A stretch of 64,000 nt of DNA from Nioella nitratireducens (GTDB lineage Bacteria; Pseudomonadota; Alphaproteobacteria; Rhodobacterales; Rhodobacteraceae): the NCBI RefSeq assembly GCF_001879715.1, contig NZ_MNBW01000001.1, positions 124,001 to 188,000 of the forward strand, written 5' to 3'. Below, in pieces: positions 26,273-36,347 of this stretch. The position numbers and the translations under genes were made by a program. Within the stretch, counting starts at the first letter, position 1. The number at the start of each line of letters is the position of its first letter. The notes below the pieces were generated by a model, which was not told where the DNA came from, did no database searches, and saw nothing but the letters and a program-made list of their open reading frames with translations.

Positions 26273-29040
26273 TCGGCCCCATCGCCTTTTCCGCGCCGCT
26301 CCTGCTGCTGGCCCTTGTCGCGCTGCCGATCCTGTGGTGGCTGTTGCGCGCCGTGCCGCCCGCGCCGATCCGCCGCCGCTTTCCCGGGGTCGCGCTGCTC
26401 ATAGGGCTCAAGGACGAGGACAGCCAGTCGGACAAGACCCCGTGGTGGCTGCTTCTGCTCCGCGTCCTGGCCGTGGCCGCCGTCATCATCGGCTTTGCAG
26501 GCCCCGTCCTGAACCCGCAAGAACAGCGCCCCTCGGACGGACCACTCTTGGTGGTGATGGATGCCTCTTGGGCCTCGGCCCGCGATTGGCCCGCTCGCAT
26601 CGACCGCGCCCGCGCCCTGTTGGAGGAAGCGGGCCGCGACGGGCGCCCCGCGGCCTTGGTGCAACTGACAGACCTTCCGCCCGAGGGCGACATTCCGTTC
26701 CAATCGGCCAGTGCGTGGCTCTCCCGGCTCGACAATCTCGACCCCGCCCCCTTCGCCCCCGACATGCAGGCAGCGACCGCATGGGCCGAAGGGCTGGACA
26801 CGGGCGTTGAGAGCTTCTGGTTTTCTGACGGCCTTGCCCGTGACAGCCGTGGCACGCTGCTTGCCGCCTTGCAGGCCGCAGGCCCTGTCACCGCTTTTCA
26901 GGGCGACCGCGATCTGCTGGCCCTCGCCTCGCCCCGGTTCGAAGACGGGATGGTCCGGGTGCCGATACGTCGTCTTGGTCAGATGGGCGCGCATGACATC
27001 ACCATTCAGGGTTTTGGCCTCGACCCTGCCGGGATCGAACGGCAACTTGCACGAGAATCCCTGACAATTCCGGCGGGCGAAACCGCCGCCGAGTTGGACC
27101 TGTCCCTGCCCCCGGAACTGCGCAACCGCATCAGCCGCTTCCAGATCGCGGGCGAGCGAACGGCAGGCGCCGTGACCCTGACCGACGACGCGCTGCAACG
27201 CCGCCAAGTGGGCCTGATCGCTGGCGCGCAGGATCAAGAGGGGCAAGATCTGCTGTCGCCGCTGCATTACCTGCGTCAGGCCCTGTCGCCCACGGCGGAC
27301 CTGATCGAGGTCAGCCTGCCCGACATGATCCTTGCCAGCCCCGACGTTATCATCCTTGCCGATGTCGCCCGCCTCGGCCCGGAAGAGACGGCAAACCTTC
27401 AGGATTGGGTCGAGCGTGGCGGTCTGCTGCTCCGCTTTGCCGGACCGCGCCTTGCGGGGTCTGACGTGGCGCGCGATGCCGCCGATCCGCTGATGCCCGT
27501 GCGCCTGCGCGAGGGCGGGCGCAGCGTTGGCGGCACCATGAGCTGGGGCGAACCCAAGGCCCTGCGCGCGTTCGACGAGGACTCGCCCTTTTACGGCCTG
27601 CCCGTGCCCGGCGACGTGCGGGTGACAAGCCAGGTATTGGCCCAACCGGACCCGGAACTGGCCGGGCGCACCATTGCCGCGCTGGCTGATGGCACGCCGC
27701 TGGTCACCCGCGCGCGACTTGGGCAGGGGCAGGTGGTGCTCTTCCACGTCACCGCCAATGCCGAATGGTCAACCCTGCCGCTGTCCGGCCTGTTCGTGCA
27801 GATGCTGGAACGGCTGGCCATTTCGACCCGGCCAATCGCCACTGACGCCAGCGATCTGGAGGGCATTACCTGGGTGCCCGAGGTGGTGCTTGACGGCTAC
27901 GGCCAACGCCGCGACGCGGGGGCGTTGCCGGGCGTGACGGGCGAGGCACTGGCCACCGCGCCCCTGTCGGCAAATTTGCTGCCGGGGCTCTATTCCGGCA
28001 CCGACCGCCGCGTCGCCCGCAACGTGGTCACCGCGGACACCACGCTCGCCGCCGCCGATTGGCCGCCCGATGTGACGGTGGAAGGCATGACCACGCGCGA
28101 GGCGCAAAACCTTGCGCGATGGTTCCTTTTCGGCGCACTGATCCTGCTGTTGATCGACTCGCTTGCCGCGCTCTGGCTGTCTGGCCGCCTGTCCGTCACC
28201 CTGCGCAAGGCCGGCACCGGCGCCGCCCTGCTGTTGGCTGCGACGCTGGCCCTCCCAGCAGACGCGCAGGACCTGTCGGACGAGGATATTCAGGCGCTGC
28301 TCGCCACGTCAGAGATCACTTTTGCCTATGTCGAAACCGGCGACGCGCGGCTGGACGAAACCTCTCGGGCCGGACTTTGGGGCCTCGGCCTGACACTGGC
28401 GCAGCGCACCTCGGTCGAACCGGCCGCTCCCATGGGCGTCGACCTGGAAACGGATGAGCTGGTCTTCTTCCCGCTCATTTATTGGCCGATCAGCCCCGAC
28501 CAGCCCACACCCTCGGACGCCGCCTATGCCCGTCTCAACGCCTATCTGCGCGGCGGCGGGATGATCCTGTTCGACACGCGCGATGCAGATATTGGTGGCT
28601 TCGGCACCGCGACGCCCAATGGCCGCCGCCTGCGCGACCTGGCCGCGCCCCTGGCCATTCCGCCGTTAGAGCCGATCCCCGACGATCATGTCCTCACCCG
28701 CTCGTTCTACCTGCTACAGGACTTCCCCGGTCGCTTCGCCAGCCGCGATGTCTGGGTCGAGGCCGCGCCGCCCGATGCGGAGCAAGTCGAGGGGATGCCG
28801 TTCCGCAACCTCAATGACGGGGTGACACCGGTGGTGATCGGCGGCAATGACTGGGCCGCCGCATGGGCGGTGAACGAGGTCGGCCAGCCGATCTACCCGG
28901 TCGGGCGCGGCTTTGCCGGGGAACGCCAACGCGAAATCGCCTACCGCTTCGGGGTCAATCTGGTGATGCATGTGCTTTCGGGCAATTACAAATCAGATCA
29001 GGTCCATGTCCCGGCCCTGCTGGAACGGTTGGGGCAGTAA
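26269..29040 (+). CDS. large membrane protein: BatA-type N-terminus fused to DUF4159
   Basis: A 923-residue inner-membrane protein. Residues 1-85 have two helices like the BatA/aerotolerance N-terminal module (PILWWLLRAVPPAPIRRRFP). Residues 85-600 form a large periplasmic-side region with VWA-like and GATase1-like parts (LLVVMDASWASARD, VIILADVARLGPEE). Helices at about 625-645 and 655-680 follow, the second ending LALPADAQD like a signal peptide, and then a DUF4159 domain (about 690-923, FAYVETGD, GGGMILFDTRD). It looks like two ancestral genes fused. It overlaps the DUF58 gene as ATGA. Confidence 0.88.
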   Translation: MIGPIAFSAPLLLLALVALPILWWLLRAVPPAPIRRRFPGVALLIGLKDEDSQSDKTPWWLLLLRVLAVAAVIIGFAGPVLNPQEQRPSDGPLLVVMDASWASARDWPARIDRARALLEEAGRDGRPAALVQLTDLPPEGDIPFQSASAWLSRLDNLDPAPFAPDMQAATAWAEGLDTGVESFWFSDGLARDSRGTLLAALQAAGPVTAFQGDRDLLALASPRFEDGMVRVPIRRLGQMGAHDITIQGFGLDPAGIERQLARESLTIPAGETAAELDLSLPPELRNRISRFQIAGERTAGAVTLTDDALQRRQVGLIAGAQDQEGQDLLSPLHYLRQALSPTADLIEVSLPDMILASPDVIILADVARLGPEETANLQDWVERGGLLLRFAGPRLAGSDVARDAADPLMPVRLREGGRSVGGTMSWGEPKALRAFDEDSPFYGLPVPGDVRVTSQVLAQPDPELAGRTIAALADGTPLVTRARLGQGQVVLFHVTANAEWSTLPLSGLFVQMLERLAISTRPIATDASDLEGITWVPEVVLDGYGQRRDAGALPGVTGEALATAPLSANLLPGLYSGTDRRVARNVVTADTTLAAADWPPDVTVEGMTTREAQNLARWFLFGALILLLIDSLAALWLSGRLSVTLRKAGTGAALLLAATLALPADAQDLSDEDIQALLATSEITFAYVETGDARLDETSRAGLWGLGLTLAQRTSVEPAAPMGVDLETDELVFFPLIYWPISPDQPTPSDAAYARLNAYLRGGGMILFDTRDADIGGFGTATPNGRRLRDLAAPLAIPPLEPIPDDHVLTRSFYLLQDFPGRFASRDVWVEAAPPDAEQVEGMPFRNLNDGVTPVVIGGNDWAAAWAVNEVGQPIYPVGRGFAGERQREIAYRFGVNLVMHVLSGNYKSDQVHVPALLERLGQ

Positions 29041-29042
29041 CG

Positions 29043-31109
29043 ATGGTGGATGCAATTCTCTTCGATCCGCTGCTGCCTTGGGCGTTGATCTGGTCGCTGG
29101 CCGGGGCGGCGCTGCTGGTGTTGGCGCTACAGGTCTGGCGCGGGCTGTCGGGGTGGGCCTTTCGCGCCTTGGCGGCCTTGGCGCTGTTGGCGGCATTGGC
29201 CAACCCGTCACTGCAAAGCGAAGAGCGTGCACCGCTATCGGACATCGTATTGATGGTCGTGGACGAAAGCGCCTCTCAGGGCCTGTCGGACCGCCCCGAC
29301 CAGACCGCCGAGGCCGCCGCCGCCATTCGCCGCAATGTCGCCGATCTGGGGATGGAATTGCGAGAGGCCCGCGTGGGCGACTCGGAGGATAACCAAGGCA
29401 CACTGGCCATGACCGCCCTCAATGACCTGATGGCCGAGGAACCCCGCGACCGGATCGCCGGGGCCGTAATCGTCACCGATGGCCGCATCCACGATACCGG
29501 GCTGGCCCCCGATCTGCCCGCACCGCTACATGCCCTGATCACCGGGCATGACACCGACTGGGATCGCCGCCTGATTATCCGCAATGCCCCGTCCTTCGCC
29601 ATTCTGGACGAAGAATTTGTGATGACCCTGCGGGTGGAGGATTCCGGCGCGGTGCCCGCCAACACGCCGGGCCGGGCCGAGCTGCGCATCGCCATCGACG
29701 GGGGCCCGCCGCAAAGCTACATGGTGCCCATCGGGCGCGATATGGACCTGCCACTGACGCTGCCCCACGCGGGCATGAACGTGCTGCAATTCGACCTGCC
29801 CGAGGCCGATGGCGAACTGACCGACCGCAACAATGCCGCCGTGGTGCAGATCAACGGAGTCCGCGACCGGCTGCGGGTTCTGCTGGTCTCGGGGCAACCT
29901 CATCCGGGCCAGCGCACATGGCGCAACCTGCTGAAATCCGACCCTGCCGTCGATCTGGTGCATTTCACCATCCTGCGCCCGCCCGATCGCAATGATGGCG
30001 TGCCGGTGACCGAGTTGAGCCTTATCGCCTTCCCCACGCGCGAGCTGTTCATGGAGACGATCGACGAGTTCGACCTCGTGATCTTCGATCGCTACCAGCG
30101 GCGCGGAATCCTGCCGATGCTCTATCTCGACAACGTGCGGCAATACGTGGAACGGGGCGGTGCCCTGTTGATGGCGACGGGGCCGGAATACGCCACTGCC
30201 GCCTCGTTGTTCCGCACGCCACTGGCCGATATCCTGCCGGGCCGTCCAACCGCGCAAGTGTTGGAACAGCCGTTCTTGCCCGAGGTCTCGGATATCGGCC
30301 AACGCCACCCGGTGACGGCGGGCCTTGCCCAGACTCACACGCCGCTGCCGGGCAGCGACGATCCGTGGGGCCGGTGGTTGCGCCAGATCGAGGTGACCGA
30401 ACAGTCGGGCGAGACCGTGATGACCGGCATCGACGGACGCCCCTTGCTGATGCTCGACCGTGTCGGGGACGGGCGCGTGGCGCTCCTGGCCTCGGATCAT
30501 GCGTGGCTGTGGGACCGGGGTTATGAGGGTGGCGGCCCGCAACTGGAATTGCTGCGGCGTCTGGCCCACTGGATGATGGGCGAGCCGGATCTTGAGGAAG
30601 AGGCCCTGCGCGCCGAGGCCGACGGGCAAACCGTTTTCATCACCCGCCAGACATTGTCCGACAGCGTCGGCAGCGTGACCGTGACCTATCCCGATGGGTC
30701 CGAGCACCAGATCACGCTGGAACAAGACCGCCCCGGCCGATTTACAGCCGAGGTGACCGGTCCCGACATCGGCCTGTACCGCCTGCGCGAAGGCGATCAG
30801 GAGGCCGTGATTGCGCTTGGCCCCGCCGCGCCCCGAGAGTTCGAGCAAACTCTGGCCAGCGGCGAAGACGTGGCCGCCCCGGTTGATGCCCGTCAAGGCG
30901 GTATCTTGCGGCTGGAAGAGGGCGTGCCGGACATCCGCCGCGTAAACGAAGGCCGCAACGCCGCGGGACGCGGCTGGATCGGCGTGACACCGCGCGCGGC
31001 CTACCTGACCACCGATGTCACGGTGACGCCGCTGATTTCGGCATGGCTGTTCCTTCTGGTCGCCGCAGGCCTGATGCTGGCGGCGTGGCTGCGCGAGGGC
31101 CGCAGCTAG
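29043..31109 (+). CDS. large membrane protein with GATase1/VWA-like domain
   Basis: A 688-residue protein. Two N-terminal helices (about 15-60) lead into a VWA-like segment (IVLMVVDESASQGLSDRP), a beta-rich part, then a glutamine-amidotransferase-like fold without a nucleophile Cys (FDLVIFDRYQRRGILPMLYL near 345, GGALLMATGPEYA). One helix closes the protein (about 660-680). Two bases separate it from the gene upstream. It is probably the outer partner of the MoxR/DUF58 module; function unknown. Confidence 0.87.
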   Translation: MVDAILFDPLLPWALIWSLAGAALLVLALQVWRGLSGWAFRALAALALLAALANPSLQSEERAPLSDIVLMVVDESASQGLSDRPDQTAEAAAAIRRNVADLGMELREARVGDSEDNQGTLAMTALNDLMAEEPRDRIAGAVIVTDGRIHDTGLAPDLPAPLHALITGHDTDWDRRLIIRNAPSFAILDEEFVMTLRVEDSGAVPANTPGRAELRIAIDGGPPQSYMVPIGRDMDLPLTLPHAGMNVLQFDLPEADGELTDRNNAAVVQINGVRDRLRVLLVSGQPHPGQRTWRNLLKSDPAVDLVHFTILRPPDRNDGVPVTELSLIAFPTRELFMETIDEFDLVIFDRYQRRGILPMLYLDNVRQYVERGGALLMATGPEYATAASLFRTPLADILPGRPTAQVLEQPFLPEVSDIGQRHPVTAGLAQTHTPLPGSDDPWGRWLRQIEVTEQSGETVMTGIDGRPLLMLDRVGDGRVALLASDHAWLWDRGYEGGGPQLELLRRLAHWMMGEPDLEEEALRAEADGQTVFITRQTLSDSVGSVTVTYPDGSEHQITLEQDRPGRFTAEVTGPDIGLYRLREGDQEAVIALGPAAPREFEQTLASGEDVAAPVDARQGGILRLEEGVPDIRRVNEGRNAAGRGWIGVTPRAAYLTTDVTVTPLISAWLFLLVAAGLMLAAWLREGRS

Positions 31110-31176
31110 GCCCCCTTTCCAAGCTGGACCGTCCCCCGTAGCCTGCCCCTGATCGACCGGTTCAAAGGGGAATACG

Positions 31177-32082
31177 ATGGCTGACCTGTCCAAGGGTGCC
31201 GCATGGATGAAGGGCGAAATCCTGCCCATCTCCGAGGCGAAGATCGGCGTCACCGACTGGGGCGTGACGCATTCCGACATCGCCTATGACGTGGTGCCGG
31301 TGGTGTCGGGCGGGTTCTTCCGGCTCGATGCCTATCTGGACAGGTTCATGGAGTCGCTGGCGGCGGTCCGCATGGATGTGGGCCTGTCCCGCGCCGGAAT
31401 CGCCGAGGCCCTGCACCAGATGGTTGCAGCGTCGGGCCTGCGCGACGCCTATTGCGCAATGGTCGCCGCACGGGGTGTGCCGATGATCCCCGGCAGCCGC
31501 GACCCACGCGATTGCGGCAATCATTTCTACGCGTGGGCGGTGCCCTATATCCACGTGATAAGGCCCGAGGTGATCGCAGCGGGCGCCAAGCTCTGGATCG
31601 CCAAGGACGTGCGCCGCATCCCTGCCGACAGCGTCAACCCCCGCGCCAAGAATTACCACTGGGGCGATTTCACCCAAGGTCTGTTCGAGGCCAAGGACAA
31701 TGGCTTTGAAACCGTGGTTCTGCTGGACCATCAGGGCAACCTGACCGAAGGCCCCGGCTTCAACATCTTCGTCATCGAAGACGGCATCGTCCGCACCCCC
31801 GACACCGGCATTCTGGAAGGTGTCAGCCGCCGCACCGCGCTGGAAATCTGCACTGAAATGGGGCTGGAAACGCGGGTCGAACCAGTGCCGCTCGATCGGC
31901 TGTGGTCGGCGGACGAAGTATTCCTGACCTCGTCTGGCGGGGGCATCCTGCCGATTGCGCAGGTCGATGAACGTCTTTTCGGCAACGGCAAACCGGGGCC
32001 CTTGGCACCCCGCGCGCGGGACATCTACTGGGACTGGGTGGCGCGCCCGGCCTATCGCACCGAGATCGCCTACCCCGCCTGA
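31177..32082 (+). CDS. class-IV PLP aminotransferase (BCAT / D-amino acid family)
   Basis: A 301-residue fold-type IV PLP enzyme. The PLP lysine is in SVNPRAKNYHWGDFTQ, and NLTEGPGFNIFVIEDG and FLTSSGGGILPI bind the phosphate. Branched-chain or D-amino acid transaminase are the usual annotations. The YHWGDF segment departs from canonical IlvE, and similar proteins include (R)-selective amine transaminases, so an unusual amine/keto substrate is possible. GGGGAATA lies before ATG. It stands 67 bases after the MoxR operon. Confidence 0.87.
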   Translation: MADLSKGAAWMKGEILPISEAKIGVTDWGVTHSDIAYDVVPVVSGGFFRLDAYLDRFMESLAAVRMDVGLSRAGIAEALHQMVAASGLRDAYCAMVAARGVPMIPGSRDPRDCGNHFYAWAVPYIHVIRPEVIAAGAKLWIAKDVRRIPADSVNPRAKNYHWGDFTQGLFEAKDNGFETVVLLDHQGNLTEGPGFNIFVIEDGIVRTPDTGILEGVSRRTALEICTEMGLETRVEPVPLDRLWSADEVFLTSSGGGILPIAQVDERLFGNGKPGPLAPRARDIYWDWVARPAYRTEIAYPA

Positions 32083-32247
32083 GGCCCACCCACGATCACT
32101 TCTTCTGTTTCACCGTCGTTGGTCTTTGACAGACTCGCAAAAAGCGCGCTGGCATTCCCACGCGCTGTCTGCCCCGGCGCGGGGCGTTGCCCCAGACCAA
32201 GAACATGCCGTATCTGGCAACCCGGCCTCATGACAGGATGCCCCCGC

Positions 32248-32661
32248 ATGATGATGGTGCGCTGCTATCTCGGCCCCTCTTCGATCGAAGGCCTTGGCGT
32301 TTTCGCCGCAACGGCAATCCGAAAGGGGGCGTTGGTTCGGGTCCATGACAGTCGCTTCGATGTGACCTATGAAAGGGATGAACTTGGCCGCGTTCCCGCG
32401 CATTTCCGCGAGTTTCTGGAACGCTACACCCATGACCATCCCCGCGACGCGGATTATCTCGTGCTCGATTGCGATGAGGCGCGGTTCATGAACCACGCCA
32501 ACGTGCCCAATGTCGACCTGACCAACCCCGAGCGGGGCGTCGCCGCGCGCGATATCGCTGCGGGTGAGGAATTGACCTGCGACTACGCCCGCGTCACCGG
32601 GGGGCGTGTGGTTCTGCGCCCCTCGCGCCACCGGATCGGGCAGGTGATGGCAACCGCCTGA
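32248..32661 (+). CDS. SET-domain protein
   Basis: A 137-residue protein made almost only of a SET domain: IEGLGVFAATAIRKGALVRV at the start, DEARFMNHANVPNVDL (the NH motif of the SAM site) and ARDIAAGEELTCDYARV with its catalytic-type Tyr. SET proteins methylate lysine; bacterial ones are scattered and their targets mostly unknown. Three tandem ATGs occur at 32248-32256, with AGGA upstream; I take the first. It is the last plus-strand gene before convergent polA. Confidence 0.85.
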   Translation: MMMVRCYLGPSSIEGLGVFAATAIRKGALVRVHDSRFDVTYERDELGRVPAHFREFLERYTHDHPRDADYLVLDCDEARFMNHANVPNVDLTNPERGVAARDIAAGEELTCDYARVTGGRVVLRPSRHRIGQVMATA

Positions 32662-32685
32662 GCGTCGGCGCCCCTCGCGCTTCCC

Positions 32686-32712
32686 AAGGTATTTAATAAA
32701 GAAAAGGGGAAG
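32686..32712 (+). repeat. GGTATTTAATAAAGAAAAGG element resembling that at 18724
   Basis: A 27-base AT-rich segment between the SET gene and polA. It shares GTATTT and AAAGAA, in order and spacing, with the glcD/glcE intergenic element but lacks the GC hairpin. It may be a degenerate copy of the same repeat. Confidence 0.35.
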
Positions 32713-32727
32713 ACTGGGCGCGCATGG

Positions 32728-35529
32728 TCAATGCGCTTCGGCCCAATTGGCCCCCTGCCCCGCATCGACGACCAGCGGCACCGCCAGTTTGACCGCAGGC
32801 TCTGCCGCGCCTTCCATGACCGCGCGGGCGCGTTCGATCAGCGTCTCGGCGGCGGCGTCTTCGACCTCGAAGATCAATTCGTCATGCACTTGCAGCAGCA
32901 TCTTGGCGGGCAGGTCGGCAATGGCGCTGTCCATGCGGATCATCGCCCGCCGGATCACGTCGGCCGCGGTGCCCTGAATTGGCGCGTTGATCGCGGCCCT
33001 GTAGGCAAAACTGGCGCGCGGGCCCTTGGCGTTGATCTCGGGCGTGTGGATCTTGCGGCCAAAGAGGGTCTGCACGAAACCATGGTCCTTGGCGAAGGCC
33101 TTGGTCTCGTCCATGTAGGTGCGAATGCCGGGGAAGCGTTCGAAATACCGGTCGATGAAACCTTGTGCTTCCTTGCGGGGAATGCGCAGATTCCGCGCGA
33201 GGCCGAAGCCGGAGATGCCGTAAATCACCCCGAAATTGATCGCCTTGGCCTGCCGCCGCACCTCTGGCGTCATTTCGTCGAGCGGCACGTTGAACATTTC
33301 CGACGCGGTCGCCGCGTGAATGTCCTGCCCCTCCATGAACGCCTGTTTCAACTGGTCGATCCCCGCAATATGGGCGAGGATACGCAGTTCGATCTGGGAA
33401 TAGTCGAGACTGACCAGAACGTTGCCTTTTTCAGCGACGAACGCCTCGCGGATGCGGCGGCCTTCCTCGGTGCGCACGGGGATGTTTTGCAGGTTGGGAT
33501 CGGTCGAAGCAAGCCGCCCGGTCGAAGCTCCGGCCTGCATGTAAGAGGTATGGACGCGACCGGTCTCGGGGTTGATATGTTCCTGCAAAGCGTCGGTATA
33601 GGTCGATTTGAGCTTGCTGAGTTGCCGCCAATCCAGCACCCGCGCCGGCAAGTCGTGCCCCTCGGCCGCCAGATCTTCCAATACATCAGCGCCGGTGGCA
33701 TAGGCGCCGGTCTTGCCCCTCTTGCCGCCCTCCAGACCCATCTCGTCAAACAGGATCTCGCCCAGTTGCTTGGGACTTCCGACATTGAAGCTGTGGCCAG
33801 CAAGCTCGTGGATCTCGGCCTCCAGCCCTGCCATTTTCTGAGCGAAGGCGTTGGACATGCGCGAAAGCGTTTCGCGGTCGACCTTGACGCCATGCCGTTC
33901 CATTCGCGCCAGCACCGGCACCAAGGGGCGTTCCAGCGTCTCGTAGACGGTCGTGACCTTTTCGCGGTGCAACTGCGGCTTGAAGCATTGCCACAGGCGC
34001 AGGGTGATATCGGCATCTTCTGCGGCATATTTCACCGCGTCTTCGATCTTGACCCGGTCGAAGGTGATCGCGGATTTACCACTGCCGAGCAGGGTCTTGA
34101 TCGGGATCGGCTTGTGGTCGAGATAGCGGTCCGACAGCGTGTCCATCCCGTGCCCGTGCAGCCCCGCGTGCAACGCGTAAGAGATCAGCATGGTGTCGTC
34201 GATCGGCCCCACCTCGACGCCGTAATTGGCGAAGATCTTGGCGTCGTATTTCATGTTCTGACCGATTTTGAGAACGCTTGCATCTTCGAGCATCGGTTTC
34301 AGCAGGTCGAGCGCGTCTTGCAGGCCAATCTGCCCCTCGACAAGGGCATCTCCACCGAACAGGTCATCGCCCCCGTCGCGGTGTTGCAGCGGCACATAGC
34401 AGGCCTCGCCCGGCACTACCGACAGGCAGACGCCGACCAGATCGGCGGTCATTTCGTCAAGACTGGTGGTCTCGGTATCGACGGCCACATAACCGCTGGC
34501 ATGGGCCTTGGCGATCCATTCCGACAACCGGGTGGCATCTCGGACACACTCATAACTATCGGGGTCGAAGGGCACGTCCTTCGGCGGATCGCCCGCGCCA
34601 TCTGCCGGGGCGGCGGCCGGGTCGGGAATCGCGGGGGCCTCCATCCCCAATTGCTTTGCCACCCGATCGGTCAGCGTGCGGAATTCCATCTGCGCGAGGA
34701 AGTCGAGCAGCACCTTCGGCTCTGGCTCGCGCAGTTCAAGATCGTCGAGCGAACAGGCCACCGGCGTATGATCGTCCAGTGTGACAAGCTGCTTTGACAG
34801 GCGGATCTGGTCGGCGAAGTCGATCAGGGTCTGGCGGCGCTTTGGTTGCTTGATTTCTTCCGCACGATCCAACAGCGTTTCCAGATCGCCATATTCGTTG
34901 ATCAGCAGGGCGGCGGTCTTGACCCCGATTCCCGGCGCGCCCGGCACGTTGTCGACGCTGTCGCCCGCAAGCGCCTGAACGTCGATCACCTGCTGGGGGC
35001 GAACCCCGAACTTGGCCTCCACGCCTTCGGAATCGATACGGGCATTCTTCATCGCGTCGAGCATTTCGACGCCGCCGCCGACAAGCTGCATCAAGTCCTT
35101 GTCCGAGCTGATGATGGTGCAACGGCCACCCGCCTCGCGCGCCTGCCGGGCCAGCGTGGCGATGATGTCGTCGGCCTCGTAGTTTTCCAGCTCGATACAG
35201 GCGATGTTGAAGGCGCGCGTGGCATCGCGCGTCAGCGGAAACTGCGGCACCAGATCTTCGGGGGCCGGGGGGCGGTTGGCCTTGTATTTATCATACAGGT
35301 CGTTGCGAAACGTCTTGCCCGAATAGTCGAAGATGACCGCCACGTGGGTCGGCGCATCATGGCCGGTATTGGCCTCGATCTGCTTGAACAGCATGTTGCA
35401 GAATCCAGCCACGGCACCAATCGGCAGCCCGTCCGATTTCCGCGTCAGGGGCGGCAGCGCATGATAGGCCCGGAAGATGAAGGCCGACCCGTCGACCAGA
35501 TGCAGATGATGCCCTTTTCCGAATGCCAT
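32728..35529 (-). CDS. polA: DNA polymerase I
   Basis: The 933-residue repair and Okazaki-fragment polymerase with all three domains. 5'-3' exonuclease: residues 1-290 (LVDGSAFIFRAYHALPP, SSDKDLMQLV). 3'-5' exonuclease: about 325-520, with an intact catalytic AVDTETTSLD, so proofreading should work. Polymerase: about 540-933, with motif A DYSQIELRILAHI, motif B RRQAKAINFGVIYGIS and motif C LLQVHDELIFEV. Start at MAFGKGHHLHLVDGSAF fits the family. Monocistronic; convergent with the SET gene. Confidence 0.98.
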   Translation of the reverse strand: MAFGKGHHLHLVDGSAFIFRAYHALPPLTRKSDGLPIGAVAGFCNMLFKQIEANTGHDAPTHVAVIFDYSGKTFRNDLYDKYKANRPPAPEDLVPQFPLTRDATRAFNIACIELENYEADDIIATLARQAREAGGRCTIISSDKDLMQLVGGGVEMLDAMKNARIDSEGVEAKFGVRPQQVIDVQALAGDSVDNVPGAPGIGVKTAALLINEYGDLETLLDRAEEIKQPKRRQTLIDFADQIRLSKQLVTLDDHTPVACSLDDLELREPEPKVLLDFLAQMEFRTLTDRVAKQLGMEAPAIPDPAAAPADGAGDPPKDVPFDPDSYECVRDATRLSEWIAKAHASGYVAVDTETTSLDEMTADLVGVCLSVVPGEACYVPLQHRDGGDDLFGGDALVEGQIGLQDALDLLKPMLEDASVLKIGQNMKYDAKIFANYGVEVGPIDDTMLISYALHAGLHGHGMDTLSDRYLDHKPIPIKTLLGSGKSAITFDRVKIEDAVKYAAEDADITLRLWQCFKPQLHREKVTTVYETLERPLVPVLARMERHGVKVDRETLSRMSNAFAQKMAGLEAEIHELAGHSFNVGSPKQLGEILFDEMGLEGGKRGKTGAYATGADVLEDLAAEGHDLPARVLDWRQLSKLKSTYTDALQEHINPETGRVHTSYMQAGASTGRLASTDPNLQNIPVRTEEGRRIREAFVAEKGNVLVSLDYSQIELRILAHIAGIDQLKQAFMEGQDIHAATASEMFNVPLDEMTPEVRRQAKAINFGVIYGISGFGLARNLRIPRKEAQGFIDRYFERFPGIRTYMDETKAFAKDHGFVQTLFGRKIHTPEINAKGPRASFAYRAAINAPIQGTAADVIRRAMIRMDSAIADLPAKMLLQVHDELIFEVEDAAAETLIERARAVMEGAAEPAVKLAVPLVVDAGQGANWAEAH

Positions 35530-35594
35530 TTTCCGCCCGCGCCTTTGGTTTCCGTGGCCCCCTTCTTAGCGTGGGGGCCGCGCTTTGGCGAGGG

Positions 35595-36266
35595 TCAGGC
35601 AGCCTGTGCTGCGTGCATGAAAACAGCCACGAAAAACACGATCGAGGCGGCGACGACAAAACCGTGCCAGATGGTATTGTGAAAGCGCAGTCCGGGCAGC
35701 ATCAGAAAGGCCGTGCCAAGGGAATAGAGCGCGCCGCCCACGATCATCAGCACCAGAACCGGCGTCGACAGCATCGCGATCAGGTCACGCCCGCCGATCA
35801 GCACCGCCCACCCCATCGCAAGGCAGATGGCCACCCCGGCCCATGTCGGTCTGCGCCGCAGAAGAAAGCTGGCCGCCGTGGCCAGAACCGCAACCGCCCA
35901 GATCACGGCGAGAATCGTCAGCCCCGCCCCCGACAGCAACGCGAAAGGCGTATAGGTGCCCGCGATCTTGAGGTAGATGGCCGATTGATCGAACCGCAGC
36001 AACAGATCGCGCCATTCCGGCTTCGGCAGATGGTTATAAAGCAAGGACGCCGTCAGCATCCCGATCAGCGTCGCGCCGTAAACAGACACACCCACCGTTC
36101 CCAATGCGCCGTCTTCCCAGATCGCCGTCAGCGTGATCAGCACCGGCACCGCCCCGATGGCAAGGGCGATGGCCGCGACGTGAACAATCGCGTCGCTGAT
36201 CAGTTCGGCACGGCTGTAGAAGCGGCCAGCATGCGGCAGGGGCGTTGGATCGGGTGCATTGGTCAT
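35595..36266 (-). CDS. hemolysin III / PAQR family membrane protein
   Basis: A 223-residue protein with seven predicted helices. Family signatures are YSRAELISDAIVHVAAIALAIGA, with Ser/Asp/His near the first helix, FDQSAIYLKIAGTYTPFAL, and the closing FHNTIWHGFVVAASIVFF with His. These residues form the PAQR metal site. The cytolysin name is historical; most members are membrane proteins of unclear role. I choose ATG 36266 by family length; an in-frame ATG at 36296 is equally open and neither has a good ribosome binding site. Confidence 0.88.
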   Translation of the reverse strand: MTNAPDPTPLPHAGRFYSRAELISDAIVHVAAIALAIGAVPVLITLTAIWEDGALGTVGVSVYGATLIGMLTASLLYNHLPKPEWRDLLLRFDQSAIYLKIAGTYTPFALLSGAGLTILAVIWAVAVLATAASFLLRRRPTWAGVAICLAMGWAVLIGGRDLIAMLSTPVLVLMIVGGALYSLGTAFLMLPGLRFHNTIWHGFVVAASIVFFVAVFMHAAQAA

Positions 36267-36347
36267 ACCAAAGACGTAACGCAGCGGCACGTCCATGCAA
36301 GCCCGCCCCGGCGGAACCTGTCAGGATCGGCCAATCGCCGCGCAGAG

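Noticed and set aside
32731-34797. 688-codon open frame antisense to polA
   Set aside because: polA is intact on the other strand with every catalytic motif. The antisense product has no recognisable feature.
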